A DNA stretch of 64,000 nucleotides from an uncultured Thiotrichaceae bacterium (lineage in GTDB: Bacteria > Pseudomonadota > Gammaproteobacteria > Thiotrichales > Thiotrichaceae). The DNA lies in assembly GCA_937925855.1 (NCBI GenBank), contig CALAMO010000037.1, positions 1 to 64,000 of the forward strand. The letters run 5' to 3'. How positions within the stretch are numbered: position 1 is the stretch's first letter; every line of letters begins with the position of its first letter. The position numbers were made by a program, and so were the translations under genes. Of this stretch, positions 43,338 to 52,471 are shown in pieces. The notes beneath the pieces were generated by a model. It was not told where the DNA came from. It searched no databases and saw only the letters and a list, made by a program, of their open reading frames with translations.

Positions 43338-45773
43338 ATGAAAAGCTTCAAACAATGGATGTTCGGTGGCGTGCTATTGGTGCTGCTTGGCTTGGCAATA
43401 GCCCTGTTTATTGATAAGCAGTACCCAGCGCTGTGGCGTACGGACGCCGTCGAGCAGGGAGATTCTACGTTAGCACAGTCTGGCGCGGAGCCGTTGACTG
43501 GTGAGGCCTCGTGGGTGTTGAGCGCAGAGATTCCCTCCCATCGTCCCGGTAAACGGCCACCTGTTGGGATTAATGTGAATGAGTTGCATCATGAGGATGC
43601 CAGTTTTCCCTTCGTTGATTTATTTCGTCAGGCCGACCCGTTTAAAAACAATGTGCTTGAACTGGAGAATACCGATCAGGTCATCTATGACAAGCAGGGC
43701 TGGCCTATCCGTCTAAATGGCGGCGAGGCGGGTACCAAGTTTATCGGTAAAATGCCCGCAGCAGCCCTGCCAGCAGGCGAGTATATTGTGCGTTATACCG
43801 GCAAAGGTAGCCTGCGATATGGGCATGATGTTGAACGTGTCGCTAGCCGTCCAGGGCGGGAATTAATCCGCTTTAATCCGGCAAAGGCAGATCACCCAAC
43901 GGAAATTGAGGCTAGCTTGGTCATCAGCAGTAGCGATGTCGATGATCCGCTGCGAGACATTCGTATCTTGCCGCCCGGAGGCATTTGCCAGGATGATCCG
44001 CAGCAGCGCGTGCAGGCTGCCAGTGACTGCGGTGCAGAAACGCGCTATCTCGCCTTTGAAAATTACTACCCCAGCATTGTATTCACCCCGGAGTATCTGG
44101 ATTTTTTAAAAGACTTCAGCGTGATTCGTTTTATGGCAATGTCGGGAATTACCCGCAACCCAGAGCGCTATTGGCATCAGCGCCCAAACCTACAGGAAGC
44201 GACCTGGGGCGGCGGCTATGGCGAGCGTGGTGCACCGCTAGAAATTCAGGTTGAACTCGCCAATCGAATGCAGGCCGATGCTTGGTTTAACCTGCCGCAT
44301 GCCGCGGACGATGATTACGTCGAGCGCTTCGCCAGTTACGTGCAGACGCATCTCGACCCAGGTCTAACGGTCTATGTGGAATACACCAATGAGGTGTGGA
44401 ATACCTCGTTCCCACACAGTGAGTACACCCAAAAACAAGGTATCGCAGCAGGTTATAGCGTGAATGCGGTGGAGGCGGGCTTTCAATATTATATTCAGCG
44501 CGCGGCTGAAATATTCGATATATGGGAGACGGTCTTTGGCGGGCGCGAACGGCTGGTGCGGATTATTGGCGGCTGGGATACACGACCCGATATTTCCAAA
44601 AAGCTGCTGGGCACATACGAAGGCTATAAATATGCGGACGCGCTGGCGATTGCGCCTTACTTTGGCGGCAATACCAAAGGTTACCGTGAGTCGGCAACGG
44701 TGGACGAAATTTTTAAGCTAACGGAAGAAGCGGGCTCGTTTCGCTCCTTGCACGAAGTGCTGGAACATATTCATACCCAGGCCGAGATCGCAAAGGCGTT
44801 TGGGGTGAAGCTGATTGCGTATGAAGGCGGGCAGGGCTTGGTCGATTGGGCAACCCGCGAGCCAGATCAACACCCGAACCCCTTATTTTTTGCAGCGAAC
44901 CGCGATGCACGTATGGGCCCGCTGTATACCCAGCTACTCTCGGGTTGGCGTCAAACCGGTGGGGATTTGTTTGTGCTGTTCTCTTCGCCACGCACCTGCC
45001 AGTGGTTTGGCTGTTGGGGCTTAAAAGAGCATATCCGCCAGCCGCGCGCAGAGGCGCCGAAGTATAATGCCGCGCTGGATTTCATTGCGGCGAATCGCGA
45101 CTGGGCATTCAGCTCGGCCAGCGGTGAAGTGGATGCTGCTGCGCTGCAACAGGCGCAGGCACCGGAACAGGCGCGTGATCCCGCAAAGCCTATTATCGTT
45201 TTCCGCCCGGCGCGCGACCCGGAACGTTATTTTTTCCTGGAGAATCCGCGCACGCTGGACACCTTAATCGCGGGCAAACGCTGGGTGAAGCGGGATTTGT
45301 TTGGCAAATGGCAGGGTAAGTGGGATAAGGATTTTCTCTACCTCAGCGTCCAGGTCTACGACGAGCAAATCATCAGCGATTCGGTAAACCCGGAAGACGA
45401 TGACTCGATTGAGTTTTATATCGATGCGGATAATAGCCGTAACAGCCGCTATGATGGCATTAATGATTTTCGCCTGATCTTTGCGCGCGGGCGAGACGAA
45501 GTGGTAGTGGGGGCGGACTCACCGCAGACGGTGCATGCAGACCTGTGGTTTGAGTTTATTGATACGGCGGATGGCTACAAGCTACATGCTAAAATTCCGT
45601 GGCAAATGCTGGGCATACCGATTGATGTGAAAAGCCGTATCGGGATCGAGGTGCAAGTCAATGATGATGACGATGGTGGCGCGCGTGAACAAAAAATTTC
45701 CTGGCTGGCTCAGCGGGATGAGGCGATGCATGACCCCCGGCTCTTTGGGGTGGTGTTAATTAGCGGGCGCTAG
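43338..45773 (+). CDS. Probable exported glycoside hydrolase with C-terminal CBM9-like domain
   Basis: An 811-residue protein with a signal anchor (residues 6-24, MFGGVLLVLLGLAIALF). The middle part looks like a clan GH-A barrel: DFSVIRFMAMSG, then the acid/base motif EYTNEVWNTSF (Asn-Glu) and a later IAYEGGQGLVDW with a candidate nucleophile Glu. Residues about 640-811 form a CBM9/DOMON-type beta sandwich (FLYLSVQVYDEQI, DDSIEFYIDAD, KIPWQMLGI). The substrate is unknown and no GH family could be assigned. It converges on the PLP decarboxylase gene, sharing overlapping TAG stops. Confidence 0.7.
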   Translation: MKSFKQWMFGGVLLVLLGLAIALFIDKQYPALWRTDAVEQGDSTLAQSGAEPLTGEASWVLSAEIPSHRPGKRPPVGINVNELHHEDASFPFVDLFRQADPFKNNVLELENTDQVIYDKQGWPIRLNGGEAGTKFIGKMPAAALPAGEYIVRYTGKGSLRYGHDVERVASRPGRELIRFNPAKADHPTEIEASLVISSSDVDDPLRDIRILPPGGICQDDPQQRVQAASDCGAETRYLAFENYYPSIVFTPEYLDFLKDFSVIRFMAMSGITRNPERYWHQRPNLQEATWGGGYGERGAPLEIQVELANRMQADAWFNLPHAADDDYVERFASYVQTHLDPGLTVYVEYTNEVWNTSFPHSEYTQKQGIAAGYSVNAVEAGFQYYIQRAAEIFDIWETVFGGRERLVRIIGGWDTRPDISKKLLGTYEGYKYADALAIAPYFGGNTKGYRESATVDEIFKLTEEAGSFRSLHEVLEHIHTQAEIAKAFGVKLIAYEGGQGLVDWATREPDQHPNPLFFAANRDARMGPLYTQLLSGWRQTGGDLFVLFSSPRTCQWFGCWGLKEHIRQPRAEAPKYNAALDFIAANRDWAFSSASGEVDAAALQQAQAPEQARDPAKPIIVFRPARDPERYFFLENPRTLDTLIAGKRWVKRDLFGKWQGKWDKDFLYLSVQVYDEQIISDSVNPEDDDSIEFYIDADNSRNSRYDGINDFRLIFARGRDEVVVGADSPQTVHADLWFEFIDTADGYKLHAKIPWQMLGIPIDVKSRIGIEVQVNDDDDGGAREQKISWLAQRDEAMHDPRLFGVVLISGR

Positions 45774-46990
45774 CGCCTGTTATCCACTGCGACGCTGAGT
45801 GTGGCAATAATACCCGCGATATCGGCGACTGGATTCGCAGCGACTGAACGTAGCCAGGGCTGCTCATCCAACATGCACAGTGAAAACATACCCTCCGGCA
45901 GGCGCTGCTGCAAAGCCTGTGCCGCCATGTGTAGGGGGCGAAAAACCACAACGCCACTTTGCGGCTGGCCCCACAGCTGTAAAGCAGGATGAGCATCTAC
46001 CGCCTCTGCTAGGCGCTCGGCCATCGCCATACAGCGCGCGATGCGCTGGGCAAAACCGTCCTGCCCCCAAGCTAGTAGCGTCGCTAATAAGCTCACCGCC
46101 GCTGCGCCGCGTGAACCTTGTAGTCCAATATTGGGTGTCGCCAGATAGCCACCGCCAAAGCTCAATGCGGTATTAGCCCTAGCCGTATCCCGAAACAGAA
46201 TTAGCGCGGATTCCTTCGGTTGAAACAGCCATTTATGCGCTGATACTGCGATTGAATCGGCCTGTTCAATCCCGTCGAGGCGCGGTGCATGACTTGGACT
46301 CAGGCGCAGTGGCCCGGCCCAGGCCGCATCAACATGAGTCCATGCGGCTCGGCCAGCAAGCCGCAGTGGGTCAATAACCCCGGTCGCCGTGCTGCCCGCT
46401 GTCAACACCAGACAGGCATTGGCAGGCAGCCGATCAGGGCTTAGGTGGCTGTCATCGATTTGTCCATTCCGTTGCGTGGGAATTGAGACATAGTTGAGGC
46501 CGAGTATGTGAGCCGCTTTGGCGACGCTGAGATGTGCGGCCTGTGAGGCCAGCACGACCTTAACGCCCGCGACCTCGCGCGCCGCCCACAAGGCGGTGAG
46601 GTTAGCCAGGGTTGATCCGGCGCACAGATGGCCGCCATCCATACCAAAGTAGGGTATTAGCCAGTCGATCACGGTCGCTTCCGCCGTGCGTGCAAACGGT
46701 GCGGTCGCGGGGTGTAACAGATTTTGATTCAGGCGCGCATTCCAGAGTGCACTCGCCCAAGTGATCCACGGAGTGGGTGGATCCATATGAGCCAGCGTAT
46801 CTGGGCGGTCGAGGCGTGCGGCCTGACCTAAGACGTGCGGTGCCAGGAGATCCAGCGTGGCACGCTCACCATAACCCGTTGTGGGTAGTTGGGCCGGAAT
46901 GTCTTGTGCTGTGGGGGACTGTTGGTGTAATAACGCAAGCGCGTGTGCCAAGTCCTGTCCGGCAGTGAAGCTGTGATCTTTATCGGTCAT
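45770..46990 (-). CDS. PLP-dependent group II amino acid decarboxylase family protein
   Basis: A 406-residue fold-type I PLP enzyme of the DOPA/glutamate decarboxylase family. The active-site Lys lies in SAHKWLFQPKESAL, the pyridine-N Asp in WTHVDAAWAGPLRL, and HLCAGSTLANLTALWAARE holds the phosphate. It is shorter than the usual 470-500 residues, mainly at the N- and C-terminal ends. Substrate cannot be assigned. Its stop overlaps that of the convergent glycoside hydrolase gene. Confidence 0.85.
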   Translation of the reverse strand: MTDKDHSFTAGQDLAHALALLHQQSPTAQDIPAQLPTTGYGERATLDLLAPHVLGQAARLDRPDTLAHMDPPTPWITWASALWNARLNQNLLHPATAPFARTAEATVIDWLIPYFGMDGGHLCAGSTLANLTALWAAREVAGVKVVLASQAAHLSVAKAAHILGLNYVSIPTQRNGQIDDSHLSPDRLPANACLVLTAGSTATGVIDPLRLAGRAAWTHVDAAWAGPLRLSPSHAPRLDGIEQADSIAVSAHKWLFQPKESALILFRDTARANTALSFGGGYLATPNIGLQGSRGAAAVSLLATLLAWGQDGFAQRIARCMAMAERLAEAVDAHPALQLWGQPQSGVVVFRPLHMAAQALQQRLPEGMFSLCMLDEQPWLRSVAANPVADIAGIIATLSVAVDNRR

Positions 46991-47128
46991 GGGCTATGAT
47001 CATAACGCATACCACAGCGGGGATGGCCGTTTATATCAACCATTAAAAAATAGGCCGCGTCTTTTAACTAACCGCTGCTGCTGAGGAAAGCACCCCACTT
47101 TATTTCAGCGGCTGAATCAGGAGTGATA

Positions 47129-48586
47129 ATGAGTGCTAATAACAGCGACAGCTACTTAAACAGTTATATGGACAGCCAGGCGCTGGCCGAAGAAATGATC
47201 CCAGCGGTGGGTAATCTGTATCGTGAGCGAAATGTCATTGTGACGGTGTTTGGGCGTAAGCTGATGAACAGTACCACCATTGAGATTATCAAGGCGCATC
47301 GTTTGGGCCGTCATATGGTGGGACGTGAATTGTCGGTACAGGAAAGTTCGGCCATATTGAAGGCGATGCAAAACATGGATCTTGGGGGTGCGCGCATCGA
47401 TATTGGTAAACTGGCTTGCCAATATGCTGCGCGGCAAGAGCGTGGCGACGCACCGGCGCTGGAGGATTTTTTATTACAGGCATTAGCCAGCGTTAATCAG
47501 GGTAAAACCAGCCTAGTGGATAAGCCACAGGATGTGGTGTTGTATGGCTTTGGACGGATTGGCCGGATTCTGGCGCGGATGCTGATAGAGCGTACCACCA
47601 CTAAAAATAAGCTGCGCCTGCGCGCGATTGTGGTGCGTGGTGGCCGTGAGGGTGATCTGGCGAAGCGTGCCAGTTTACTGCGGCGCGATTCGGTGCATGG
47701 CCCGTTTAACGGCTCGATTACCGTGGATGAGGACAATAATGCACTGCTGGCGAACGGTACCTTTATTAAAGTGATTTACGCCAATAAGCCGGAGGAGATT
47801 GATTACCGGGAGTACGGCATTAGCGATGCGCTGATTGTGGACAATACCGGCATGTTTAAGGATCGTGCGGGCTTATCACGCCATCTGGTGCCGCCGGGGG
47901 CAAAAAAGGTCTTGCTGACCGCTCCGGCGAAAGGCGATGTGAAAAATATTGTGTACGGTGTGAATGAGGATATGATTGATGCGGAGGACAACGTGGTGTG
48001 CGCGGCGTCCTGTACGACGAATGCCATTACGCCGATCTTACAGGTGATGAATGACGAATACGGCATCGTAAACGGCCATGTGGAAACGGTGCATTCTTAT
48101 ACCAACGATCAAAACCTGATTGACAACTACCATTCTGCGCCGCGCCGAGGCCGCAGTGCGCCCTTGAATATGGTACTGACTTCGACCGGTGCGGCTCAGG
48201 CGGTGTCTAAGGCCTTGCCGGAATTGGCGGGTAAACTCACCGGTAATGCGATTCGAGTGCCGACGCCCAATGTGTCGATGGCGGTGATTAATCTAAACCT
48301 GAAGCGAGCGACTTCGCGCGTGGCATTAAATGAACATGTGCGTAAGATCGCTCTAAATTCTAAGCTGAGCGATCAGATTAACTACTCAACCTCGACTGAG
48401 GCCGTGTCCACCGATATGGTCGGCGTGCCAGAGCCGGGTGTGTTCGACTCGCAGGCCACGATTGTGCAGGATCATTCCTGCGTACTGTATGTCTGGTATG
48501 ACAATGAGTATGGCTATTCCAGCCAGGTGATGAAGGTGATGCGCCATATGACCGGCCTGAATATGCCGGTGTTGCCTGTGGTCTGA
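47129..48586 (+). CDS. gap: Glyceraldehyde-3-phosphate dehydrogenase, long form with N-terminal extension
   Basis: A 485-residue phosphorylating GAPDH. Residues 1-125 are a helical extension (NSYMDSQALAEEMIPAVGNL) absent from the 330-residue enzymes. The NAD domain begins VVLYGFGRIGRILARML, the catalytic Cys is in AASCTTNAITP and the catalytic His in VETVHSYTNDQN. Long forms of this kind occur in gammaproteobacteria such as pseudomonads, often for gluconeogenesis. ATG 47129 has CAGGAG 5-6 bases upstream and is preferred over GTG 47123. Confidence 0.92.
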   Translation: MSANNSDSYLNSYMDSQALAEEMIPAVGNLYRERNVIVTVFGRKLMNSTTIEIIKAHRLGRHMVGRELSVQESSAILKAMQNMDLGGARIDIGKLACQYAARQERGDAPALEDFLLQALASVNQGKTSLVDKPQDVVLYGFGRIGRILARMLIERTTTKNKLRLRAIVVRGGREGDLAKRASLLRRDSVHGPFNGSITVDEDNNALLANGTFIKVIYANKPEEIDYREYGISDALIVDNTGMFKDRAGLSRHLVPPGAKKVLLTAPAKGDVKNIVYGVNEDMIDAEDNVVCAASCTTNAITPILQVMNDEYGIVNGHVETVHSYTNDQNLIDNYHSAPRRGRSAPLNMVLTSTGAAQAVSKALPELAGKLTGNAIRVPTPNVSMAVINLNLKRATSRVALNEHVRKIALNSKLSDQINYSTSTEAVSTDMVGVPEPGVFDSQATIVQDHSCVLYVWYDNEYGYSSQVMKVMRHMTGLNMPVLPVV

Positions 48587-48593
48587 TTGTGTG

Positions 48594-49601
48594 ATGCGAA
48601 CGCGCGTAGTCAACCGCTTATGGTCATTCGGCGGCGTACTGGCAGCATTGCTGCTGGTACTCTGGTTTGGGGTGACACAGCCGGTGTGGACGGCTAATCA
48701 TAAGCATTCTGCTCTGCCTGCGGTTGAGCCGGCTGCGCTGCGGGCGCATGTGGACATGTTGAGCGTGCACTTGCCGGGCCGCCGGGGCACTGAGCGTGAT
48801 TTAGCGCCGACGGTGCAGTGGCTAGAGTCGACGCTGAGCCAATACGGCATGCCGCAGCGCGAAAGTTATCTGTCTGCGGGACAGCAGTTTCATAACCTGC
48901 TGATGAAATTTGGCCCGGACACTGATAAGCGTGCACTGCTGGTGATCGGCGCGCACTATGATACAGCCGATGGCTTGCCCGGTGCGGATGATAATGCCAG
49001 TGGCGTGGCCGGGCTGATAGAGCTGGCACGTCTGCTGGCGCAGGCGGAGCGTCAGGGCCTGCTAAAACGCCGGATAGAACTGGTCTTTTACACGCTGGAA
49101 GAATCGCGGGTGCAGGCGCAGCATGAAATGGGCAGCTATATTCACGCGGACGGTCTGCGTAAAGCGGGCGAAGCGGTTGCACTGATGCTGTCGCTGGAGA
49201 TGATTGGCTATTTTAGTGACGCCGCCGGTTCGCAGCGTTTTCCGCTGCCGGGCATGGCGTCGCTGTATACCGATCGCGGTAACTTTATTGCGGTGATTAG
49301 CAATCTCAATAATATGCCTGCGGTACGCGCGGTGAAGCGTAGCCTAAAACGCAGCATTGGGGCCGAGCTGCCAGTGTATTCACTCAATGGGCCGGAGCGG
49401 CTGATTCCAGGAATTGGGGCTTCAGACCATCGCAGCTACTGGGCGCTCGGCTATCCGGCGGTGATGCTGACGGATACGGCCTATATGCGTAATCTGGCTT
49501 ATCATACCGCGCTGGACACGGCAGAACGGCTGGATTATGCGCGCATGGCGCTGGTGGTGCAGGGCGTTTATCAGTGGGTGTTGGATAGCGCTGCGGACTG
49601 A
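48594..49601 (+). CDS. M28-family zinc aminopeptidase
   Basis: A 335-residue exported peptidase with an N-terminal membrane anchor (LWSFGGVLAALLLVLWFGV). Zinc ligands and base: GAHYDTADGLPGADDNASG with His and the bridging Asp, then TLEESRV for the catalytic Glu, and SDHRSYW for the last His. This fits M28 enzymes with one short chain. The family removes N-terminal residues from peptides. Start is ATG 48594, 8 bases after the GAPDH stop, so these two genes may be co-transcribed. Confidence 0.88.
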   Translation: MRTRVVNRLWSFGGVLAALLLVLWFGVTQPVWTANHKHSALPAVEPAALRAHVDMLSVHLPGRRGTERDLAPTVQWLESTLSQYGMPQRESYLSAGQQFHNLLMKFGPDTDKRALLVIGAHYDTADGLPGADDNASGVAGLIELARLLAQAERQGLLKRRIELVFYTLEESRVQAQHEMGSYIHADGLRKAGEAVALMLSLEMIGYFSDAAGSQRFPLPGMASLYTDRGNFIAVISNLNNMPAVRAVKRSLKRSIGAELPVYSLNGPERLIPGIGASDHRSYWALGYPAVMLTDTAYMRNLAYHTALDTAERLDYARMALVVQGVYQWVLDSAAD

Positions 49602-49892
49602 AGCGCAGAGCATGCAGTCTGATGGCGTTACCTTCCTCTATTAGGTTGAAGCGGACCCGTATAATATCAGGATCTTGCTTAGATATAGGATACAGTCCTT
49701 TTCATCATTCTTCCTCTCGATTTAGTTTTAATACATAACGCTGCGTTTAGCCGCAATATACGCCCAGCATGGCCTGTTAGCGGCAATGCCGAAAATCACA
49801 ATTAGCATTCTATAGGTTTAAAGCAAGTCCATAATCTATTGGGACTGGACAGCCAGCGCCGCCCCGATCATCGAGGCAGCGCAGGCGTATTG
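49602..49892. other. Intergenic region without a recognised feature
   Basis: About 290 bases between convergent genes (M28 peptidase and the transglutaminase-like gene). AGTCC...GGACT is the only small inverted repeat seen, near 49827-49847, too weak to call a terminator with confidence. Confidence 0.4.
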
Positions 49893-51785
49893 TTAGCCAA
49901 ACCAGCGCCGGAGCATAGCACGCAGCCATTCCAGTAGATTGCGGCGTGTTGGTTGCGGTGCGGGTGGTGTTGGCGGCGGAGGTGGTGGTGTTGATTCACC
50001 GCCACTGCTGCCGCTGCTTATGTTTTCACCGCTGCCACCGCCTGTTGTGCCGCTATTGCTGCCACTGTTTGTACTGCTGCCAGCAGCACTGCCACCTGTT
50101 GGTGTGGCGCCTGCTTCACCACTGCCTGTGGTGGTGCCTGGACCGCTGGAACTGTCGCCACCGCTTGAGGTGGTCGTGCTAGCTGAGCCATTTGAACCGC
50201 TACTGCCGCCGTTGGTGGTGCCTGCTCCGCTGCCGTCATCGCCGTCGCTATTTTCGCCTGCCGGGCTGTCTGGATTTGAGTTTGCAGTGTTATTGGTATC
50301 ACCGCTTTCCCCACGATTATCCTCCGCATTAGCGAATGCAATCATTTGTTCTACGATTGCGGCTAATGGCGAACCCTGTTCGCGTGAAGCCTGTGCGGCG
50401 ATCGCGCGCCAGCTGCCGGGTACCGGACGCTGCGGGTCAGTCCAGCTGCCGCTAATGTTGCTGTCGCGGCGCGTCAGGGCTTTGGCCCCCGGTGGCGGTG
50501 TCCACAGGAAGTCGGGGTGCTTATTGCGGTACCATTCACCCCCGATAATATCGCCCTCGGCGTCGAGCTCAAGGTCATATTCATAGGTCACCGACTTGAC
50601 GCTGTCCATGTCGGGGCGGTCTTCCTCAAGCTGCCGGGGGAAGGTTTCTACAATGTATTTGACGTCCATTGAGACGCCGACCACGCGCGTGGTGCGGTTG
50701 CTGCGCCAGCGCTTGAATTTATCGTTGCTGTAGTCGCCAATAGCGATGGTAGCATCCGCTAGGTTATTACTGGCGCGGCGGGTCTGCGGATTGAAGTAGG
50801 TATAGCTGTAGGCATAAACCGGCTGATTCCAGACCTCATAGTCAAAGGTAACGTCCAGAATAAAGCTGCGTTTCGTCACGCCAATCTGATTGACCACGCA
50901 CAGGTGCCAAGTACCTGGATTAGTGTCAAAGCAGCGCTCAGAAATTACCCGTCCGGTTTCCTCATCCAGCGCAGGGTCTTTGTCATTACAGCGCCCGCCA
51001 ATAAACCGAGTGCGCGCCGAGGCATTGGCCCATAGCAGCGAGGCATAGGCTTTAATATCGGCGGGATAGAATTTAATCGGGATATTGTCCGGGGTATGCA
51101 GCGTAATTGGGCGGGTCGGACGATCCAGCATATAAGCGGCCGGTGCCCAGCCGTGGCAAATACCCATCCAGATTTCGACTTTACCGCTGGCATCATAATA
51201 ACGGCGGCCTTCTGACCACATGTGCTGGGTCATGCTGCCCGTATCATCGCCCACGAGCGCGTCGTATTTTTCGGCGGGTGACAGGCGGTTAATGCGGTAA
51301 GCGCTGCGGCTGTCTAAAATCGTCGTCGCCGGATTCGCGACAATATAATCCGCATTTTCCTTCCAGTCCTCTGATTCAGGGAAAGCGTCATCGGCATAAC
51401 GTGCGCCTAGAACACCTTTATAAATCGCCCAGTAGTCATCCGACCACGGTGTTTCTGCCAGCTGGGCGGCTTTAAGTCCGGCGCTATCCATGTCAGATAG
51501 GCGGGTATAGCGTAAATCGTCGACCAGATTGGCCGCATCGTCATTGCGCGCCGAGGCGGCCCGGGTGCTGACGCGCGGCGCATCGGCTAAGGCGACCTGA
51601 CGGACCGTATCCCGCGCTTCGATAAAATCGCCGCTGGCGATGTCATCGTCCGAAAACAGCGTTTGACTGATGGCCTGATGGCCCGCAACCGCTTGTTTAA
51701 CGGGCTGTTCATTCATAAAGTCTGGGGTGTTCTGTGCAAACGCCTCCAGCCGCTGGTTCAGCTGACTTTCCTGTTCGGTCGGCAT
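49893..51785 (-). CDS. Transglutaminase-elicitor-like protein (GP42/Pep-13 family homologue)
   Basis: A 630-residue protein. Residues about 115-435 match the oomycete transglutaminase elicitor family: WSDDYWAIYKGVLGARYAD, EIWMGICHGWAPAAYML with the catalytic-type Cys210, then TWHLCVVNQIG with His294, ILDVTFDYEVWNQPVY with Asp311, and GGEWYRNKHPDFLWTPPP. Those Cys, His and Asp are in the order expected for a transglutaminase triad. Residues about 485-600 are Ser/Gly/Thr low complexity, then PPPPPPTPPAP and an amphipathic basic tail LLEWLRAMLRRWFG. No signal peptide is visible at MPTEQESQLNQRL. It would cross-link glutamine to amines; protein targets are unknown. The family call is from motif recall and is not yet aligned. 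Confidence 0.75.
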   Translation of the reverse strand: MPTEQESQLNQRLEAFAQNTPDFMNEQPVKQAVAGHQAISQTLFSDDDIASGDFIEARDTVRQVALADAPRVSTRAASARNDDAANLVDDLRYTRLSDMDSAGLKAAQLAETPWSDDYWAIYKGVLGARYADDAFPESEDWKENADYIVANPATTILDSRSAYRINRLSPAEKYDALVGDDTGSMTQHMWSEGRRYYDASGKVEIWMGICHGWAPAAYMLDRPTRPITLHTPDNIPIKFYPADIKAYASLLWANASARTRFIGGRCNDKDPALDEETGRVISERCFDTNPGTWHLCVVNQIGVTKRSFILDVTFDYEVWNQPVYAYSYTYFNPQTRRASNNLADATIAIGDYSNDKFKRWRSNRTTRVVGVSMDVKYIVETFPRQLEEDRPDMDSVKSVTYEYDLELDAEGDIIGGEWYRNKHPDFLWTPPPGAKALTRRDSNISGSWTDPQRPVPGSWRAIAAQASREQGSPLAAIVEQMIAFANAEDNRGESGDTNNTANSNPDSPAGENSDGDDGSGAGTTNGGSSGSNGSASTTTSSGGDSSSGPGTTTGSGEAGATPTGGSAAGSSTNSGSNSGTTGGGSGENISSGSSGGESTPPPPPPTPPAPQPTRRNLLEWLRAMLRRWFG

Positions 51786-51904
51786 GCGAGACCTCCTTGT
51801 GGTGTTGTTTGGGGTAGGGTGATGTGTTTATTATAGGCGTTTGGTAAAAAAATTGTTGCAGCCCTTAATGTGGTTTATTTCCCATTTGTTTAAAAGATTA
51901 TCAG

Positions 51905-52411
51905 ATGCATGAGCAGCATGCGTTCTGGATGCGTCATGCCATGAACCTAGCGCAGCGGGCGCAGGCGCAGGGCGAGGTGCCGGTGGGTGCGGTTTTGGTG
52001 CGCGCTGAACAGATCCTGGGGCAGGGCTGGAACCGCTCTATCACAGAACACGACCCGAGCGCGCACGCTGAGATTATGGCGCTGCGCGCGGCGGGCAGGC
52101 AGGCCAATAATTACCGCTTACCGGGCAGCACACTTTATGTGACGCTGGAACCCTGCGTCATGTGTGCCGGGGCCATCTTGCATGCGCGCGTAGAGCATCT
52201 GGTGTTTGGTGCATTTGACCCTAAAACCGGGGCGGCGGGCAGCGTGTTTGAACTGGTGCAGGATACGCGCCATTATCACCGCTGCGAGGTGACTGGCGGC
52301 GTGCTCGCGCCGCAATGTGCTGAGCAGCTACAGGCTTTTTTTCGTGCGCGGCGGGCGTTGGCAAAACAGCACAAGCAATCTGCCGGGGCTAAAGCCGGGC
52401 CGGTAAAATAA
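51905..52411 (+). CDS. tadA: tRNA-specific adenosine deaminase TadA
   Basis: A 168-residue zinc deaminase. The HAE motif is SAHAEIMALRAAG (proton shuttle Glu) and zinc cysteines are in EPCVMCAGAILHARV. It converts adenosine 34 to inosine in tRNA-Arg(ACG), an essential step. N-terminal HEQHAFWMRHAMNLAQRA and the C-terminal helix FRARRALAKQ agree with TadA length and layout. It is divergent from the transglutaminase-like gene. Confidence 0.95.
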   Translation: MHEQHAFWMRHAMNLAQRAQAQGEVPVGAVLVRAEQILGQGWNRSITEHDPSAHAEIMALRAAGRQANNYRLPGSTLYVTLEPCVMCAGAILHARVEHLVFGAFDPKTGAAGSVFELVQDTRHYHRCEVTGGVLAPQCAEQLQAFFRARRALAKQHKQSAGAKAGPVK

Positions 52412-52413
52412 GT

Positions 52414-52428
52414 TGACCTTAAAGGTCA
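52414..52428. promoter_or_regulatory. TGACCTT-A-AAGGTCA palindrome between tadA and the transhydrogenase gene
   Basis: A perfect palindrome with 7-bp arms and a single central base, just after the tadA stop and 44 bp before the next gene's start. The arms are too close for a hairpin, so a protein-binding site is more likely. A related GGTCAA-C-TTGACC site lies at 55003-55015. Confidence 0.4.
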
Positions 52429-52471
52429 GCGCTTTACAATTTAAGCTTCTGTCACTACCCGGAAGACGCTT

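Noticed and set aside
49939-50586. Rightward frame opposite the Ser/Gly-rich tail
   Set aside because: It is the shadow of repetitive codons; the reverse frame has conserved transglutaminase-type motifs.
49893-51400. Possible GlyGly-CTERM tail on the transglutaminase-like protein as rhombosortase substrate
   Set aside because: Its C-terminus is amphipathic and basic, with no Gly-Gly plus membrane helix plus Arg cluster.
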